From assembly GCA_903904835.1 (NCBI GenBank), contig CAIVEI010000081.1:85687-149686 (forward strand): DNA of 64,000 nt. The letters are read 5' to 3'. This DNA is from an uncultured Schlesneria sp. Its GTDB lineage: Bacteria; Planctomycetota; Planctomycetia; Planctomycetales; Planctomycetaceae. The notes below the pieces were generated by a model, which saw only the letters and a list, made by a program, of their open reading frames with translations, was not told the origin of the DNA and ran no database searches. This document shows, in pieces, positions 36,291-46,261 of the stretch. The translations under genes were made by a program, and so were the position numbers. Within the stretch, counting starts at the first letter, position 1, and each line of letters opens with the position of its first letter.

Positions 36291-37751
36291 ATGACGTATA
36301 ACACCAATCCCGAGGAATTTCTTCCGGATACACGCTTTCGCCAAGTCGTTGAAGCGTCACCTGCCGGAGTGATCCTGGTTGACGAACGTGGAAGAATTCA
36401 ACTGGTCAATGCTCAAATCGAAAAATGGTTTGGTTACACCCGATCTGAAGTGACGGGCCAATTCATCGAGTTTCTTGTTCCCGACAGCATCCGGCCATTA
36501 CACGTCGAACTGCGGAATCAATATCTGTGTGCGCCGGACGTAAGGCAGCTAGGATCAGGCCGCGACCTTTCCGCTCGTCGAAAAGACGGAACTGAGTTTC
36601 CCTGTGATATCAGCCTTCATCCGTTGCCTTCAGAACACGGCATGCAAGTCATGGTTCATATTGTCGATATTACCGAACGACGAAGACTTGAAGCGGAACG
36701 TCGACAACTGGAATCGCATAAGCGACTTCGTTTCATGGTCGATAACTTGCCTGCGGGGGCCGTCAATATCTCTGCCGATTCGATTCAAATGAACCGAGCC
36801 ACCGAAGAGATCACCGGATACCGCCGCCAGGAATTGGACACGATCGAGCGTTGGTTTGATGTTCTGTTTCAACAGCGGGGACCCAAAGTACGTGAACAAT
36901 ACTTGATCGATCGGGCGGCGAATTTTCCGCAAACTCGCACGTGGGAGTTAATTCGCCGTAATGGTCAATCACGCTGGGTTGAACTGACCGCCTTTCGCGA
37001 TGGAAACGATGAAGTCTGGCTTCTACACGATGTCACAGATCAAATGCGAGCGCAACAGCAAGTCGTCCAGGCTGAGCGGCTGGCGGCGATTGGCCAGATG
37101 ATGACCGCCTTGGCGCATGAAAGCCGTAACGCCCTGCAACGAGCACAAGCCTGCCTTGAAATGCTCGAACTGGACCTTGAAGATCGGCCAGAACTTTTGA
37201 ATCTGGCCCGGCGGTCTCAAGTTGCCGTCGATGAATTGCAGCGGCTATACGAGGAAGTACGCGGGTACGCAGCGCCGTTGGTCCTGGAAATTCGCGAATG
37301 GAATCTACAGACAATCTGCGAGGAAGTCTGGGAACACCTCAAGACATCCCGCAGCCAGAAGCAGATTGAGTTCACAATCGATGCGTTGACTGTCTCGCCC
37401 GTCCGTCATATCGACCGACATCGTTTCGGTCAGGTCCTGCGAAACATCCTTGAAAATTCCATTTCAGTCCTGCCTGCATACGGTGGAACGATCAAAACCG
37501 CTTTCAGTTTCGAGGCTGGAACTGCGACGCCGAGATTGAGAATCACGATTCAAGACAACGGACCAGGTCTGAACGCCGAACAGAGGGCCCGCATTTTCGA
37601 ACCTTTTTATACGACGAAATCGCGTGGAACAGGACTGGGAATGGCAATTGCCAAACGGATCATGGAAGCCCACGGTGGAGAAATAACTGTTGGGAATACG
37701 GAGCACGGAACGGAAATCATATTGCTTCTGCCGAATGAGGAACGTCGGTGA
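36291..37751 (+). CDS. PAS-domain sensor histidine kinase
   Basis: A 486-residue soluble kinase with no membrane helices. PAS domain 1 (about 10-125, with the T-E-F-P-C-D-I-S-L-H pattern and a PAC tail I-T-E-R-R), PAS domain 2 (about 140-250), DHp helix with phospho-acceptor His276 in A-L-A-H-E-S-R-N-A-L, and HATPase with N-box N-I-L-E-N-S, G1 Q-D-N-G-P-G-L and G2 G-T-G-L-G-M-A. A cytosolic PAS pair fits sensing of redox, oxygen or a ligand, but no heme-binding His is evident by eye. ATG 36291 is preferred to TTG 36285 because of a GATGGA site. Candidate partners are the next gene and the sigma-54 regulator at the other end of the cluster. Confidence 0.9.
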   Translation: MTYNTNPEEFLPDTRFRQVVEASPAGVILVDERGRIQLVNAQIEKWFGYTRSEVTGQFIEFLVPDSIRPLHVELRNQYLCAPDVRQLGSGRDLSARRKDGTEFPCDISLHPLPSEHGMQVMVHIVDITERRRLEAERRQLESHKRLRFMVDNLPAGAVNISADSIQMNRATEEITGYRRQELDTIERWFDVLFQQRGPKVREQYLIDRAANFPQTRTWELIRRNGQSRWVELTAFRDGNDEVWLLHDVTDQMRAQQQVVQAERLAAIGQMMTALAHESRNALQRAQACLEMLELDLEDRPELLNLARRSQVAVDELQRLYEEVRGYAAPLVLEIREWNLQTICEEVWEHLKTSRSQKQIEFTIDALTVSPVRHIDRHRFGQVLRNILENSISVLPAYGGTIKTAFSFEAGTATPRLRITIQDNGPGLNAEQRARIFEPFYTTKSRGTGLGMAIAKRIMEAHGGEITVGNTEHGTEIILLLPNEERR

Positions 37752-37820
37752 AATAATATTAAAAACTTATTAAATTCCGCGGCGAGCAAACTTACGACCG
37801 TTTGCCCGAAGGGATGACTC

Positions 37821-38195
37821 GTGTCGAAAAAGTCTTTAAGAATCGTGATTGCTGACGACGAAGTCGATATGCGCGACTATCTGCAGAAAGTCTTGCCGCG
37901 CTGGGGGCATCTTGTTGTTGGTGTCGCGGAAAACGGGACTCAACTCGCCAGCGAATGTCGAAAGAGCAAACCCGACCTGGTGATCACGGATCTGAAAATG
38001 CCAGACGGTGACGGTGTCACCGCGATTAAAGAAATCTGGCAGGACCAACAGATTCCTGTCATCGTGATTTCAGCCTATCCGCAAGACATACCCGAATGGT
38101 TAACCGGTCATCCCTTGCTCGCCTCGGTTTTGATCAAACCGATCAAAACCGCTGACCTGGAGCCTGTCGTCACGCGCGTTGCCTTATCGAACTAA
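37821..38195 (+). CDS. Single-domain response regulator
   Basis: A 124-residue receiver without an output domain. Acidic pair Asp12-Asp13, phospho-acceptor Asp57 in V-I-T-D-L-K-M-P, and Lys106 in V-L-I-K-P. Start GTG at 37821, with GGGATGA seven bases upstream. It lies 69 bases after the kinase gene and could act as a phosphate relay or sink between the kinase and the sigma-54 regulator. Its stop codon overlaps that of the convergent ftsH gene (38192-38195). Confidence 0.9.
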   Translation: MSKKSLRIVIADDEVDMRDYLQKVLPRWGHLVVGVAENGTQLASECRKSKPDLVITDLKMPDGDGVTAIKEIWQDQQIPVIVISAYPQDIPEWLTGHPLLASVLIKPIKTADLEPVVTRVALSN

Positions 38196-40198
38196 CCGCT
38201 TTGCGAAACGTCACCCTGATTGACAGCGTCGTCCTGAGTGCGAAGTGGTGAGGACGTTGTCGCAGCAAATGTTCCAGGTTTCAGTTGCGGACCGGTCTTA
38301 TACTGGTCAAGGATCGCTTGCAACTGATTTGCATCGATCACTTCTTTCTCCAGTAATTCTCGCGTGATATGTTCCATCACATTTCGACGCGATAACAGCA
38401 CTTCATGAGCCGTGTCGTAAGCAGCATCAATGATCCGGCGAACTTCGAGATCGATTTCCCGGATCGTTTCTTCGCTGTGGGAATGATCAGCCGGAGCACT
38501 ACTTCCACCCAGGAACGGACTACTGCGAGATTCGCTGTAGTGAACCCGGCCGAGTTTTGCACTCATACCAAACTCGGTAATCATCCGACGTGCAAAGTCC
38601 GTGGCTCGCTGAAGATCGTTTGAAGCACCGGTCGAGTTCTCGTTGTAAATGATTTCCTCGGCTGCAATCCCGCCCAGCAGCACACAAATCCGGTTCTGGA
38701 GTTCGGTCTTTGTAATCAGTTGTCGATCGTCTTCCGGACGCTGAAGCGTGTAACCCAGGGCACCAAGTCCCCGAGGAATGATCGATACTTTATGCACGGG
38801 ATCAACGTGTGGCAGCGAACAGGCCACAAGAGCGTGCCCGACTTCGTGCCAGGCAACTCGCTGTTTGACTTCTTCGGGCATCACTCGTGCTGTCTTTTCC
38901 AGCCCTGCGACGACGCGGTCAAACCCCTCTTCAAATTCATCGTTGGAAACCGAAGTCTTGTTCTTTCGAGCAGCCAGGAGAGCCGCTTCGTTGACGAGGT
39001 TCGCTAGATCCGCTCCGACGAACCCAGCCGTCAACTTGGCCAGGTGCTTCAAATTGACCCCTTCGTCCATTTTGACCTTAGCCGCATGAACTTTCAGGAT
39101 GGCTTCACGCCCTCGGATATCAGGTCGATCGACAAGAATATGTCGATCGAATCGACCGGGTCGCATTAAAGCGGGGTCAAGGGTTTCAGGACGATTTGTC
39201 GCGCCGAGCACGATCACGCTCTGGTCAGAACCGAAGCCGTCCATTTCGACCAGAAGCGCGTTTAATGTTTGATCCCGCTCTTCTCCACCACCCGGGGCAC
39301 CGTGGCTGCGAACTTTACCGATCGCGTCCAGCTCGTCGATGAAAATGATCGCGGGGGACCGCTGACCTGCCTGCTGGAACATGTCGCGCACACGAGCTGC
39401 ACCAACACCGACAAACAACTCGACAAAGTCCGATCCCGACAGGCTGAAGAACGGAACACCCGCTTCGCCTGCAACCGCTTTCGCCAACAGCGTCTTGCCG
39501 GTTCCTGGAGGACCGACCAATAACACCCCGCGAGGAATTCGTCCTCCCAAAGCCTGATACCGTGAAGGATTGCGGAGGAAATCCACGATCTCGCGCAGCT
39601 CTTCCACCGCTTCTTCAATTCCTGCGACATCGTTAAAAGTGATGCCAACGTCTTCCTGGGCAAACAACTTTCCACGGCTTCGACCGAATGCGATGGCAGA
39701 TCCGGGTCCATTCATGCGACGGAACATGACCCAGAAACAACCCAGGCAGATTGCGGTGAACAGCGTAAGATAAAGCAAATCACGATACGGGGAAGGGGGT
39801 TCATCATAACCCCAGTCGTCGATGTGTTCAGTACGAAGAAGTTCGTCGAGACGTGCTTTCTCGGCGTCGCTCATACTGCCAACGGAAACGGTGTATTGTT
39901 CAGGACTGCGCTTGGCATTCGTCAGGTGTTTTGGCTGGTCCTGAAACGTGATTGTGCTATGTCCACGGCGAAGTTCAAAGACGTTCTCGGCATGTAACGT
40001 GTGATCTTCAAGACGCTTGACGAATTCGCTGTAAGTCAGTGTCTTTCCCCGCCACTTGGCAGAAAAACCAAACAGGATTGCTCCGAGGACCGCGAGGATC
40101 ATCAGAAACCAGAACAGATTGCTGGAATTACCTTTGTCAGGCTTTTTGCTGGGTGGTTCCGGCAAGTCCGCCGGGCGTTTTGGTTCTGATTTAGACAT
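38192..40198 (-). CDS. ftsH: ATP-dependent zinc metalloprotease FtsH
   Basis: A 668-residue membrane-anchored AAA+ protease that degrades misfolded or regulatory membrane and soluble proteins. Two membrane helices (about 27-45 and 145-165) flank the periplasmic FtsH-extracellular domain. The AAA part has Walker A G-P-P-G-T-G-K-T, Walker B I-I-F-I-D-E-L-D and the second region of homology. The zinc site is H-E-V-G-H at 451-455. The C-terminal 40 residues are Gln/Thr/Ser-rich. GGATGA lies upstream of the ATG. It shares the four bases of its stop region with the convergent response-regulator gene. Confidence 0.95.
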   Translation of the reverse strand: MSKSEPKRPADLPEPPSKKPDKGNSSNLFWFLMILAVLGAILFGFSAKWRGKTLTYSEFVKRLEDHTLHAENVFELRRGHSTITFQDQPKHLTNAKRSPEQYTVSVGSMSDAEKARLDELLRTEHIDDWGYDEPPSPYRDLLYLTLFTAICLGCFWVMFRRMNGPGSAIAFGRSRGKLFAQEDVGITFNDVAGIEEAVEELREIVDFLRNPSRYQALGGRIPRGVLLVGPPGTGKTLLAKAVAGEAGVPFFSLSGSDFVELFVGVGAARVRDMFQQAGQRSPAIIFIDELDAIGKVRSHGAPGGGEERDQTLNALLVEMDGFGSDQSVIVLGATNRPETLDPALMRPGRFDRHILVDRPDIRGREAILKVHAAKVKMDEGVNLKHLAKLTAGFVGADLANLVNEAALLAARKNKTSVSNDEFEEGFDRVVAGLEKTARVMPEEVKQRVAWHEVGHALVACSLPHVDPVHKVSIIPRGLGALGYTLQRPEDDRQLITKTELQNRICVLLGGIAAEEIIYNENSTGASNDLQRATDFARRMITEFGMSAKLGRVHYSESRSSPFLGGSSAPADHSHSEETIREIDLEVRRIIDAAYDTAHEVLLSRRNVMEHITRELLEKEVIDANQLQAILDQYKTGPQLKPGTFAATTSSPLRTQDDAVNQGDVSQSG

Positions 40199-40352
40199 AA
40201 AGTGTCAATCATCCTGTATAACTGGCTGCGACCATGATGAAAACAATCGCAAGAAAACTTAGGGTCGCAAACGTCCAACGAATAAACCGTTAACTCTAGG
40301 CCGTCAAACTATCGCGGTCAACTGCTGGAGCGTGTAACAATGGGGTGTTTGG

Positions 40353-41669
40353 CTAAGGGGGCGTGCCGATTGCGAGAATCGCATGCTCGCCCGTCTTGTC
40401 ATTTCCCTTGCGCGATGTCACGAAGATCTGACGACCATTGGTTACCGGTGACGTAAAAAGTTTAGAATCTTCTGAGGGACGCAGCTTCCATCGTAAGTCG
40501 CCGGTTTCAATGTTGACGGCAAAAAACGCTCCGCTTCCCGACGGGAAATAGGCGGTCTGCTGAGAAATGATGGGGAACGAATAGACAAGTCCCTTCCTAT
40601 CCGCTTCGTCTGGAGGCTCAAACGTTCGGATCAGTTCGCCGGTCTCAGCCTTGAACTGATACAGCTTGCCTCCGTGGTGTGGCAAGTAGACAACGCCATC
40701 GTGAACGGCGGGTTGCGATGCCAGCCAGCTATGTGTTTTTTGTTTCCAGATCACTTCCCCTGTTTCCAGGTTCAAGCAATAGATGTGCTTATCCTGGCTT
40801 GAAATATAAACACGTCCGTCTGCGATTGTTGGAGCCGGCCGCATCCAGCCACCCGTCTGAAATGACCAGCGTCGCTTCCCGGTTTCGCAGTCAATGGCGA
40901 TGACACGAGACTGGTCAAACACCGACTGAAGGAACAGCCTTCCATCACATGCGGCACCGTTTGGTCTCGCCTTAATGTCCTGAAAACGAGCCCTCGCTCC
41001 TGCGAACTCGGGTGGATCGGGTGGAGCGTCTTCGACGAAGTCGTGCTCCCAAATGACTTTTCCATCAGCTCGATTCAGACAATAAGACTTTCCGTTGTAG
41101 CCCGACGTGTAAACAGATTCGCCGACGGGAATCGGTGTCGTTTCGCCGGCTCCCTTTTCAATGTCATAGTGCCAGACCTGCTTTCCACTATCCCGTCGCA
41201 ATGCCGTGATTCCACGTTCAGATCCAAAATAAACGTGGTCTTTGTCGACCGACGGTTCCGTGGAACTTCGCTTACCATGAACGTGGGTCCACGATTCAGA
41301 CTGGTCGTTGGCATCGAACGCAATAATCGCTCCTTTGCTATCCCCAAAATATAAAATTCCCTCCGCGATGGCGGCGTCAGTCAGCGAATAACTGACAACC
41401 TTTCCTTTGCCATCCACCGTCTCGGACATCGCCTGCCAAAGAAACTCAGGCTGTTCTGTCGGCAAGTTGGCGTTCTCAACGAAGCCCGTGATTTTCGAGT
41501 AGTCGGGTACCCCAAGAGATTTCGGAAGATTTTCGATTCTTTGCTGGCCACCGGTCGCCGGCGATTGTGCCAATACAAATTCAAGATTCGCGAATATTAA
41601 CACGCACGTGAAAAAAGACGCCAAACCACAGATCGAGCTGAGCTTCTGCGATCGATTTCCTTGAAACAT
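40353..41669 (-). CDS. Secreted PQQ-like beta-propeller repeat protein
   Basis: A 438-residue exported protein. Start at 41669 with CGGGAG about ten bases upstream; signal peptide to about residue 35 (V-L-A-Q-S). The mature part carries repeats of the PQQ-propeller type (A-x-D-x-x-x-G-x-x-x-W-x-x), e.g. A-I-D-C-E-T-G-K-R-R-W-S-F, C-L-N-L-E-T-G-E-V-I-W-K and A-V-N-I-E-T-G-D-L-R-W-K, giving about seven to eight blades. No PQQ-dehydrogenase ligands were identified, so scaffold or binding functions as in BamB-like proteins are as likely as catalysis. It ends 154 bases upstream of the ftsH start on the same strand and is divergent from the DUF58 gene. Confidence 0.8.
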   Translation of the reverse strand: MFQGNRSQKLSSICGLASFFTCVLIFANLEFVLAQSPATGGQQRIENLPKSLGVPDYSKITGFVENANLPTEQPEFLWQAMSETVDGKGKVVSYSLTDAAIAEGILYFGDSKGAIIAFDANDQSESWTHVHGKRSSTEPSVDKDHVYFGSERGITALRRDSGKQVWHYDIEKGAGETTPIPVGESVYTSGYNGKSYCLNRADGKVIWEHDFVEDAPPDPPEFAGARARFQDIKARPNGAACDGRLFLQSVFDQSRVIAIDCETGKRRWSFQTGGWMRPAPTIADGRVYISSQDKHIYCLNLETGEVIWKQKTHSWLASQPAVHDGVVYLPHHGGKLYQFKAETGELIRTFEPPDEADRKGLVYSFPIISQQTAYFPSGSGAFFAVNIETGDLRWKLRPSEDSKLFTSPVTNGRQIFVTSRKGNDKTGEHAILAIGTPP

Positions 41670-41839
41670 CGACGTAACTCCCGGAAAGCCACCAACCCCA
41701 CGAGACTTCAAAACGAAAATACCGCGAATCCAAAACAAATTCGATGTCGACCCACAACAACCCGACAACCCTTTGCACGACGATTCGCCTCTGTCATAAT
41801 GTCTTTAACTGGATCGACGACTTCTGCCTGGAGAACCGA

Positions 41840-42715
41840 ATGCTCTTCGACGGTGACTTTCTCAAGAAGCTCGAATATCTGTCGCTCATCTCGCGGCGAG
41901 TATTTCGGGGTTCGGTGCTCGCACAACGCCGGACCAAGCAGATGGGTGGTGGGATCGAATTCGCCGATCACCGTGAATACACACCTGGCGATGACTTTCG
42001 ACATATGGACTGGAACATCTACGCCAGGCACGGCGAACTTCTTTTGAAGCGATTTCAAGAGGAAGAAGATTTGCACGTCTACTTTCTGCTTGACTGTTCT
42101 CGCAGTATGGCGTTCGGATCACCTGCAAAATTCGACCTGGCTCGCCAGGTCACGGCGGCATTGGCCTATATCGCATTGGCGGATCTTGATCGCGTCTCGG
42201 TCGTGGCCTATTCCCAGGAAATCCTTGGCGACTTCCCTTTGACTCGCGGGAAAGACCGAATCCTGTCATTGCTGCGATTCCTTGAAGATTTGAAACCGCA
42301 GGGGACGGATACCAATCTCGCGCGTGTCGTCAGCGGCTTTGTCATGCGGCCTCAGCGGCGAGGACTGGCGATCGTGGTCAGCGACTTGTTCGATGCAGCA
42401 GGCTTTGAACGGGGTCTTGATCTGATGCGACACAGAACCTATGAACCACACATCATTCAGATTCACGCCCCGGAAGAAGCTCGGCCCAACATGCTCGGCG
42501 AGATCGAACTGGTTGACATCGAAACCGAAGTTATGCGAAAAGTCACGATTACCGAACGGGCACTGCGAGACTATCGAAAAGTCTTCGATGAGTACCAGGC
42601 GAGTGTGGCTGCTTACGGAAAAAAGTACGGGCTGGGATGCACGCAAACGACAAACGAAGTGAACTTCGAAGATCTGGTCCTCAGAATGATGCGAACGGCT
42701 GGTGCCCTGAATTGA
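41840..42715 (+). CDS. DUF58 protein with VWA-like fold
   Basis: A 291-residue protein. ATG 41840 is supported by TGGAGA six bases upstream; the frame is open to 41744. The DUF58 hallmark G-G-x-x-F-x-D-H-R-E-Y-x-P-G-D-D-x-R-x-x-D-W is near residues 36-58 and the MIDAS-like D-C-S-R-S-M near 85-90. DUF58 proteins usually accompany MoxR ATPases and BatA-type proteins and act in metal or cofactor-related assembly. No MoxR gene is adjacent here; an MMPL transporter gene follows after 127 bases on the same strand. Confidence 0.85.
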   Translation: MLFDGDFLKKLEYLSLISRRVFRGSVLAQRRTKQMGGGIEFADHREYTPGDDFRHMDWNIYARHGELLLKRFQEEEDLHVYFLLDCSRSMAFGSPAKFDLARQVTAALAYIALADLDRVSVVAYSQEILGDFPLTRGKDRILSLLRFLEDLKPQGTDTNLARVVSGFVMRPQRRGLAIVVSDLFDAAGFERGLDLMRHRTYEPHIIQIHAPEEARPNMLGEIELVDIETEVMRKVTITERALRDYRKVFDEYQASVAAYGKKYGLGCTQTTNEVNFEDLVLRMMRTAGALN

Positions 42716-42842
42716 TGTTGCAAGGAAGCTCTGTGGTGGTCGCGAGCTGCCCGATGACCTAACATCAGGTATTGTGGTTTCGGGTGCATCAAGTCTCGTG
42801 CGGTAGCGATCTTGCCGTACGATGCCGTTTGGAATGTTGTTC

Positions 42843-45047
42843 ATGCCGCTTCGAGCGATCGACCGATTGGTAGATTTTCTTGTTCGCTATCATCGCTTAT
42901 TACTGGCCCTTGCCGTCGTATTGGCTCTGTTGTCGATCGCACCGGCAGGCCGTCTTTCGTTCGATCAGTCGATTGAGTCGCTGTACGCCGCACAAAACGT
43001 CCATCTGCAGGACTATGTCGAAGGAAAGTCTCTTTTCGGCGGCGACGAATTCGTCTTTGTTGCCTATACCGATCCCGAACTATTCTCTGACGCCGGGCAG
43101 AAACGTCTGGAGGACCTGGCAAATCAACTTGAACTGGTTTCAGGCGTTGCTGACGGAAGCATCCAAAGCCTCAACCGAACCCTGGCGTTCGCTCGTTTCC
43201 TCGGTACTTCCGGCCGCGAACAAGTGATCGAGTTCTGTCGAGGAATCCTGTTAGGTGATGATAACCAGACCACCGCCGTCGCCCTGCGGTTGATGGACGC
43301 ACATAAATCCCCCGTCCCGCGCGCCGAGACTCTGGCGGAAATCAAACGCATCGCGGCTCAACAGGCGATTCCAACGTTCGCTGTTGGTGAACCTGTCCTG
43401 GTTCATGACATGTTCCGGTATGCGCAAGAAGACGGCGAGTGGATGGGCTGGGCCGCTTCGGGCCTGCTCATTCTGGTCATTATCTTCTTTCTCCGCAGCC
43501 TGCGAGCGGTCGTGCTGCCGTTCGTGATTGTCCAGTTCGTCATCCTGTGGACCAAAGCGATCCTGTTCCAAAGCGGCATGCAACTCAGCATGGTCAGTTC
43601 GATCCTCGGTTCGCTCGTCACAATCATTGGTGTCTCGACCGTTGTCTACATGTCGCTTTATTACCGCAAGCTTCGAGACGAACACAATCGAGTGAACGCG
43701 TTCCGCCAGACGGTCAAAACAATTGGAACCGATGTTTTCTGGGTCTGCCTGACAACGGCAGCGGGATTTGGTGCTCAGCTTTCAAGTCATCTTCATCCGG
43801 TCCGTTCGTTCGGCATCACGATGGTCATCGGTTCGTTGCTCGTGCTTGTGGCCATGATCCTCGTCCTGCCCGGCGGATTTTTGATCGGTCGCGAGCGGGC
43901 CTCGTTACCTGTCCCGCGAGGTGAACAACAAGTCAATCAATCCCTGGAAGGACTTTCCCATTGGGTCCTTCGACATCCGTGGGTGGTCTGGTCCGTTTGT
44001 GGTGTTCTTGTCTGCTTTAGCGCGTTGGGATTATCGCGACTGAAGATCGAAACGGATTTCAGTAAGAACTTCCGAGCGAACAGTCCCGTTGTGCAAGGAC
44101 TGAATTTTCTCGAATCGCGACTTGGCGGAGCCGGAACCTGGGAGGTCAATTTTCCTGCACCTGCAAGTTTGACGGAAGAGTTTTTGGACAAAGTCCGCCG
44201 GTTGGCAGACGAACTGCGAGCTGTTCAAGGCGATCATGGAAAAGGACTGACAAAAGTCGTCGCCGTCACTGACGGACTGGACATGGTACCGACCATTCCC
44301 TTTCTGGCCGGAACGCCTGATGCAAAAGCCAGTTGGCTGAATCGTGTTCAAACCGAGTTCATGCCGAGCCTGTACAACCCACACGAGGGCCGCATGCGGA
44401 TCATGCTGCGTTCCTACGAACGGCAGTCGTCAGAAGCGAAAGAAGAACTCATTACACGCGTCGGCGAGATCGCTCGCGCCACGTTCCCCGAAACCAAAGT
44501 CACGGGTTTATTCGTGCTACTGACGTTCCTGATCGATAGCCTGCTGCACGATCAGTGGACCGATCTGATGCTGGGTGCGATCAGCCTGGTTACGATCATG
44601 ACAATTGCCTATCGCAGTCTCTGGATGGGGATCGTTTCGCTGGTCCCCAACGTGATACCGATCGTGCTCTTACTGGGTGGCATGGGCTGGCTGAATGTTC
44701 CGGTGAATATCGGTACGGCGATGATCTCCAGCGATACGATGGGACTGACCATCCACGACAGCATCTTTTATATTTCAGCCTACTTGAGGGCTCGCCGGTC
44801 GGGGCTGAACTTTTCCGGTGCCCTGCATCACGTGCAGTCAGAAACTCGCCAACCGCTGCTCTATTCCAATATCGCCCTGATCGTCGGTTTTCTCGTCCTG
44901 GCGACTTCGCACTTTGTCCCGCTGATCTATTTTGGCGTGATGGTCAGCGTCGCCATCGCCGGCGGCCTGGCAGTGAATCTGCTGCTATTGCCACTACTGC
45001 TGAAGGTCGGCGAACGCGACACGAGTGAAGAGCGAAATACTTTGTAA
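42843..45047 (+). CDS. MMPL/RND-family transporter
   Basis: About 734 residues with 12 predicted membrane helices in the RND arrangement: one helix, a large exported loop, five or six helices, then the same pattern again. The MMPL signature is visible in the helix blocks (G-V-S-T-V-V-Y-M-S-L-Y-Y-R and, in the second half, D-T-M-G-L-T-I-H-D-S-I-F-Y). The group includes hopanoid transporter HpnN and lipid exporters of the outer envelope; the substrate is not predictable from sequence. Starts at 42822, 42834 and 42843 are possible; GGA eight bases before 42843 favours the last. Confidence 0.85.
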   Translation: MPLRAIDRLVDFLVRYHRLLLALAVVLALLSIAPAGRLSFDQSIESLYAAQNVHLQDYVEGKSLFGGDEFVFVAYTDPELFSDAGQKRLEDLANQLELVSGVADGSIQSLNRTLAFARFLGTSGREQVIEFCRGILLGDDNQTTAVALRLMDAHKSPVPRAETLAEIKRIAAQQAIPTFAVGEPVLVHDMFRYAQEDGEWMGWAASGLLILVIIFFLRSLRAVVLPFVIVQFVILWTKAILFQSGMQLSMVSSILGSLVTIIGVSTVVYMSLYYRKLRDEHNRVNAFRQTVKTIGTDVFWVCLTTAAGFGAQLSSHLHPVRSFGITMVIGSLLVLVAMILVLPGGFLIGRERASLPVPRGEQQVNQSLEGLSHWVLRHPWVVWSVCGVLVCFSALGLSRLKIETDFSKNFRANSPVVQGLNFLESRLGGAGTWEVNFPAPASLTEEFLDKVRRLADELRAVQGDHGKGLTKVVAVTDGLDMVPTIPFLAGTPDAKASWLNRVQTEFMPSLYNPHEGRMRIMLRSYERQSSEAKEELITRVGEIARATFPETKVTGLFVLLTFLIDSLLHDQWTDLMLGAISLVTIMTIAYRSLWMGIVSLVPNVIPIVLLLGGMGWLNVPVNIGTAMISSDTMGLTIHDSIFYISAYLRARRSGLNFSGALHHVQSETRQPLLYSNIALIVGFLVLATSHFVPLIYFGVMVSVAIAGGLAVNLLLLPLLLKVGERDTSEERNTL

Positions 45048-45128
45048 TCGTGTTGGTGGAGGAGGGGGTATCTCAACAAGAATAGCGAATCTCCCGCGAG
45101 AAGAATTCGCGTTTGTTTGCATTGGTTT

Positions 45129-45186
45129 TTTGTCCCGGAGGGACTGCAGCAATTAGCCGGTGGCTGAGCGAAAGCGACGCCACCGG
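45129..45186 (+). repeat. Left 58-bp REP-like terminal repeat
   Basis: Identical, in reverse complement, to 45891-45948 over all 58 positions. It is itself made of two hairpins: one around GTCCCGGAGGGAC and one with arms CCGGTGGC/GCCACCGG. Confidence 0.85.
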
Positions 45187-45339
45187 ATCTGGGCTCCGAG
45201 AATGGTCTTGAATCCCGGAGGGATTCAAGAAAAAAGATGGTTGGCCGGTGCTATTTCGACGAATGCAGAAATATCGGAATAATGATTTTTGCATACTGGA
45301 AGAATGCCAGAATTCATGATTTTCGACTAGGCTCCCTAT

Positions 45340-45782
45340 TCAATCCAGATACTTCGGATGGTATTCAACCCCAGCCTTCTTCAATCGTTCAATGAGTTCT
45401 TCGCGAAACGACTTCTTGCAATGATGCGATTCTTGATTTAATACCGCATCACTGCCGCTCGCGCTGTTGGGCTGACGGTAAACGCAGAATATCCCTCTTG
45501 CCATGCGAATTTTCGGTCGCGGATCTCTTCGTGAACCCAAATCGATCCTGCCTTCTTCAAGTCACGCATAAAATCTGCAAGACAATGTGTTGCCTTAAGG
45601 CCAACAAGAAGATGGACGTGATCCTTTATGCCTCCGATTCCTTGCGAGACACCACCGAGTCCATCGACAGTTCCACCAAGATATTCATGCAGACGCTTCC
45701 TCCATTCGTCCGAAATTGACGGCATCCGGTCCTTGGTGCTGAAAACAATGTGATAATGCAGACTGAGATATGTGGATGCCAT
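45340..45782 (-). pseudogene. REP-associated tyrosine transposase (IS200/Y1 type), frameshifted
   Basis: The main frame (45438-45782, 114 codons) has the Y1 features H-I-V-F-S-T-K-D-R and the HUH-type H-V-H-L-L-V-G, then Q-E-G-Y-S-A-F-T-V-S, and stops right after R-Y. The missing C-terminus (N-Q-E-S-H-H-C-K-K-S-F, later K-K-A-G-V-E-Y-H-P-K-Y-L) continues immediately in another frame to a stop at 45340, so a one-base change near 45440 splits the gene. The Tyr just before the stop is probably the catalytic residue, by comparison with Y-I-x-x-Q in IS200 transposases. No slippery run suggests programmed frameshifting; mutation or a sequencing error is more likely. Confidence 0.75.
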
Positions 45783-45890
45783 TGCATTAACAGCTTTTCA
45801 GCAAAGTTCTCGATCAACGCCGAATAATTCGTTCGTTCCTTAGGTCATTCTATCATCCCTCCGGGATGACGTAATCATTCGCCGCGCAAA

Positions 45891-45948
45891 CCGGTGGCGT
45901 CGCTTTCGCTCAGCCACCGGCTAATTGCTGCAGTCCCTCCGGGACAAA
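45891..45948 (-). repeat. Right 58-bp REP-like terminal repeat
   Basis: Perfect inverted copy of 45129-45186, placed at the other side of the transposase gene. Confidence 0.85.
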
Positions 45949-46060
45949 GACAAATATCAGACCGAGCTCTCCATGGAACACGTTACCCGAGTCTTGTGCC
46001 ACAGGATGACCGTCTTCGCTCACACTGTGTTCTTCTCTTTCCCTATCCCGAAATATTCAC

Positions 46061-46250
46061 GCTGAAACGTTAGCCCGACGCGCAAGCGAGGGATCTTATT
46101 CCCGTTAAAACCAAGAGAAGATCCCGCACCCAAGCGAGGGATCTTATTCCTATTAAAACCACGAGAAGATCCCGCACCCAAATGAGGGATCTTATTCCCG
46201 TTAAGACGAAGAGAAGATCCCTCGCTTGCGCGTCGGGCTAACGTTTCAGC
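46061..46250. repeat. Palindromic element with 37-bp inverted ends and three 48-bp tandem repeats
   Basis: Arms 46061-46097 and 46214-46250 are perfect reverse complements over 37 bases. Between them are three 48-base units starting at 46083, 46131 and 46179, each with a GGATCTT/AAGATCC hairpin and few differences. The composition differs from the neighbouring RAYT ends, so it is a second repeat family. It has no coding capacity and lies 11 bases before the stop of the cyclic-nucleotide-binding protein gene, where it could act as a terminator or mRNA 3' end. Confidence 0.75.
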
Positions 46251-46261
46251 CGGGCTGACGC

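Larger units (their letters stand above)
45129..45948. mobile_element. Compact REP/RAYT element with perfect 58-bp inverted ends
   Basis: An 820-base unit bounded by identical 58-base inverted repeats. Inside each end is a shorter perfect hairpin built on TCCCGGAGGGA (11-base arms at 45206-45216/45220-45230; 7-base arms at 45853-45859/45863-45869), oriented symmetrically. The only gene is a transposase of the IS200/RAYT family. The layout fits a REP-associated tyrosine transposase flanked by its own REP hairpins. The transposase frame is broken, so the unit may be inactive. No target-site duplication is expected for this class, and none was sought. Confidence 0.7.

Noticed and set aside
45430..45445. 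Programmed frameshift in the transposase
   Set aside because: No slippery heptamer or downstream structure was seen at the frame change, so a mutation is simpler.
46083..46226. Three 48-bp tandem units looked at as a possible CRISPR array
   Set aside because: The units abut each other without unique spacers, and each contains its own hairpin; no cas gene is present.
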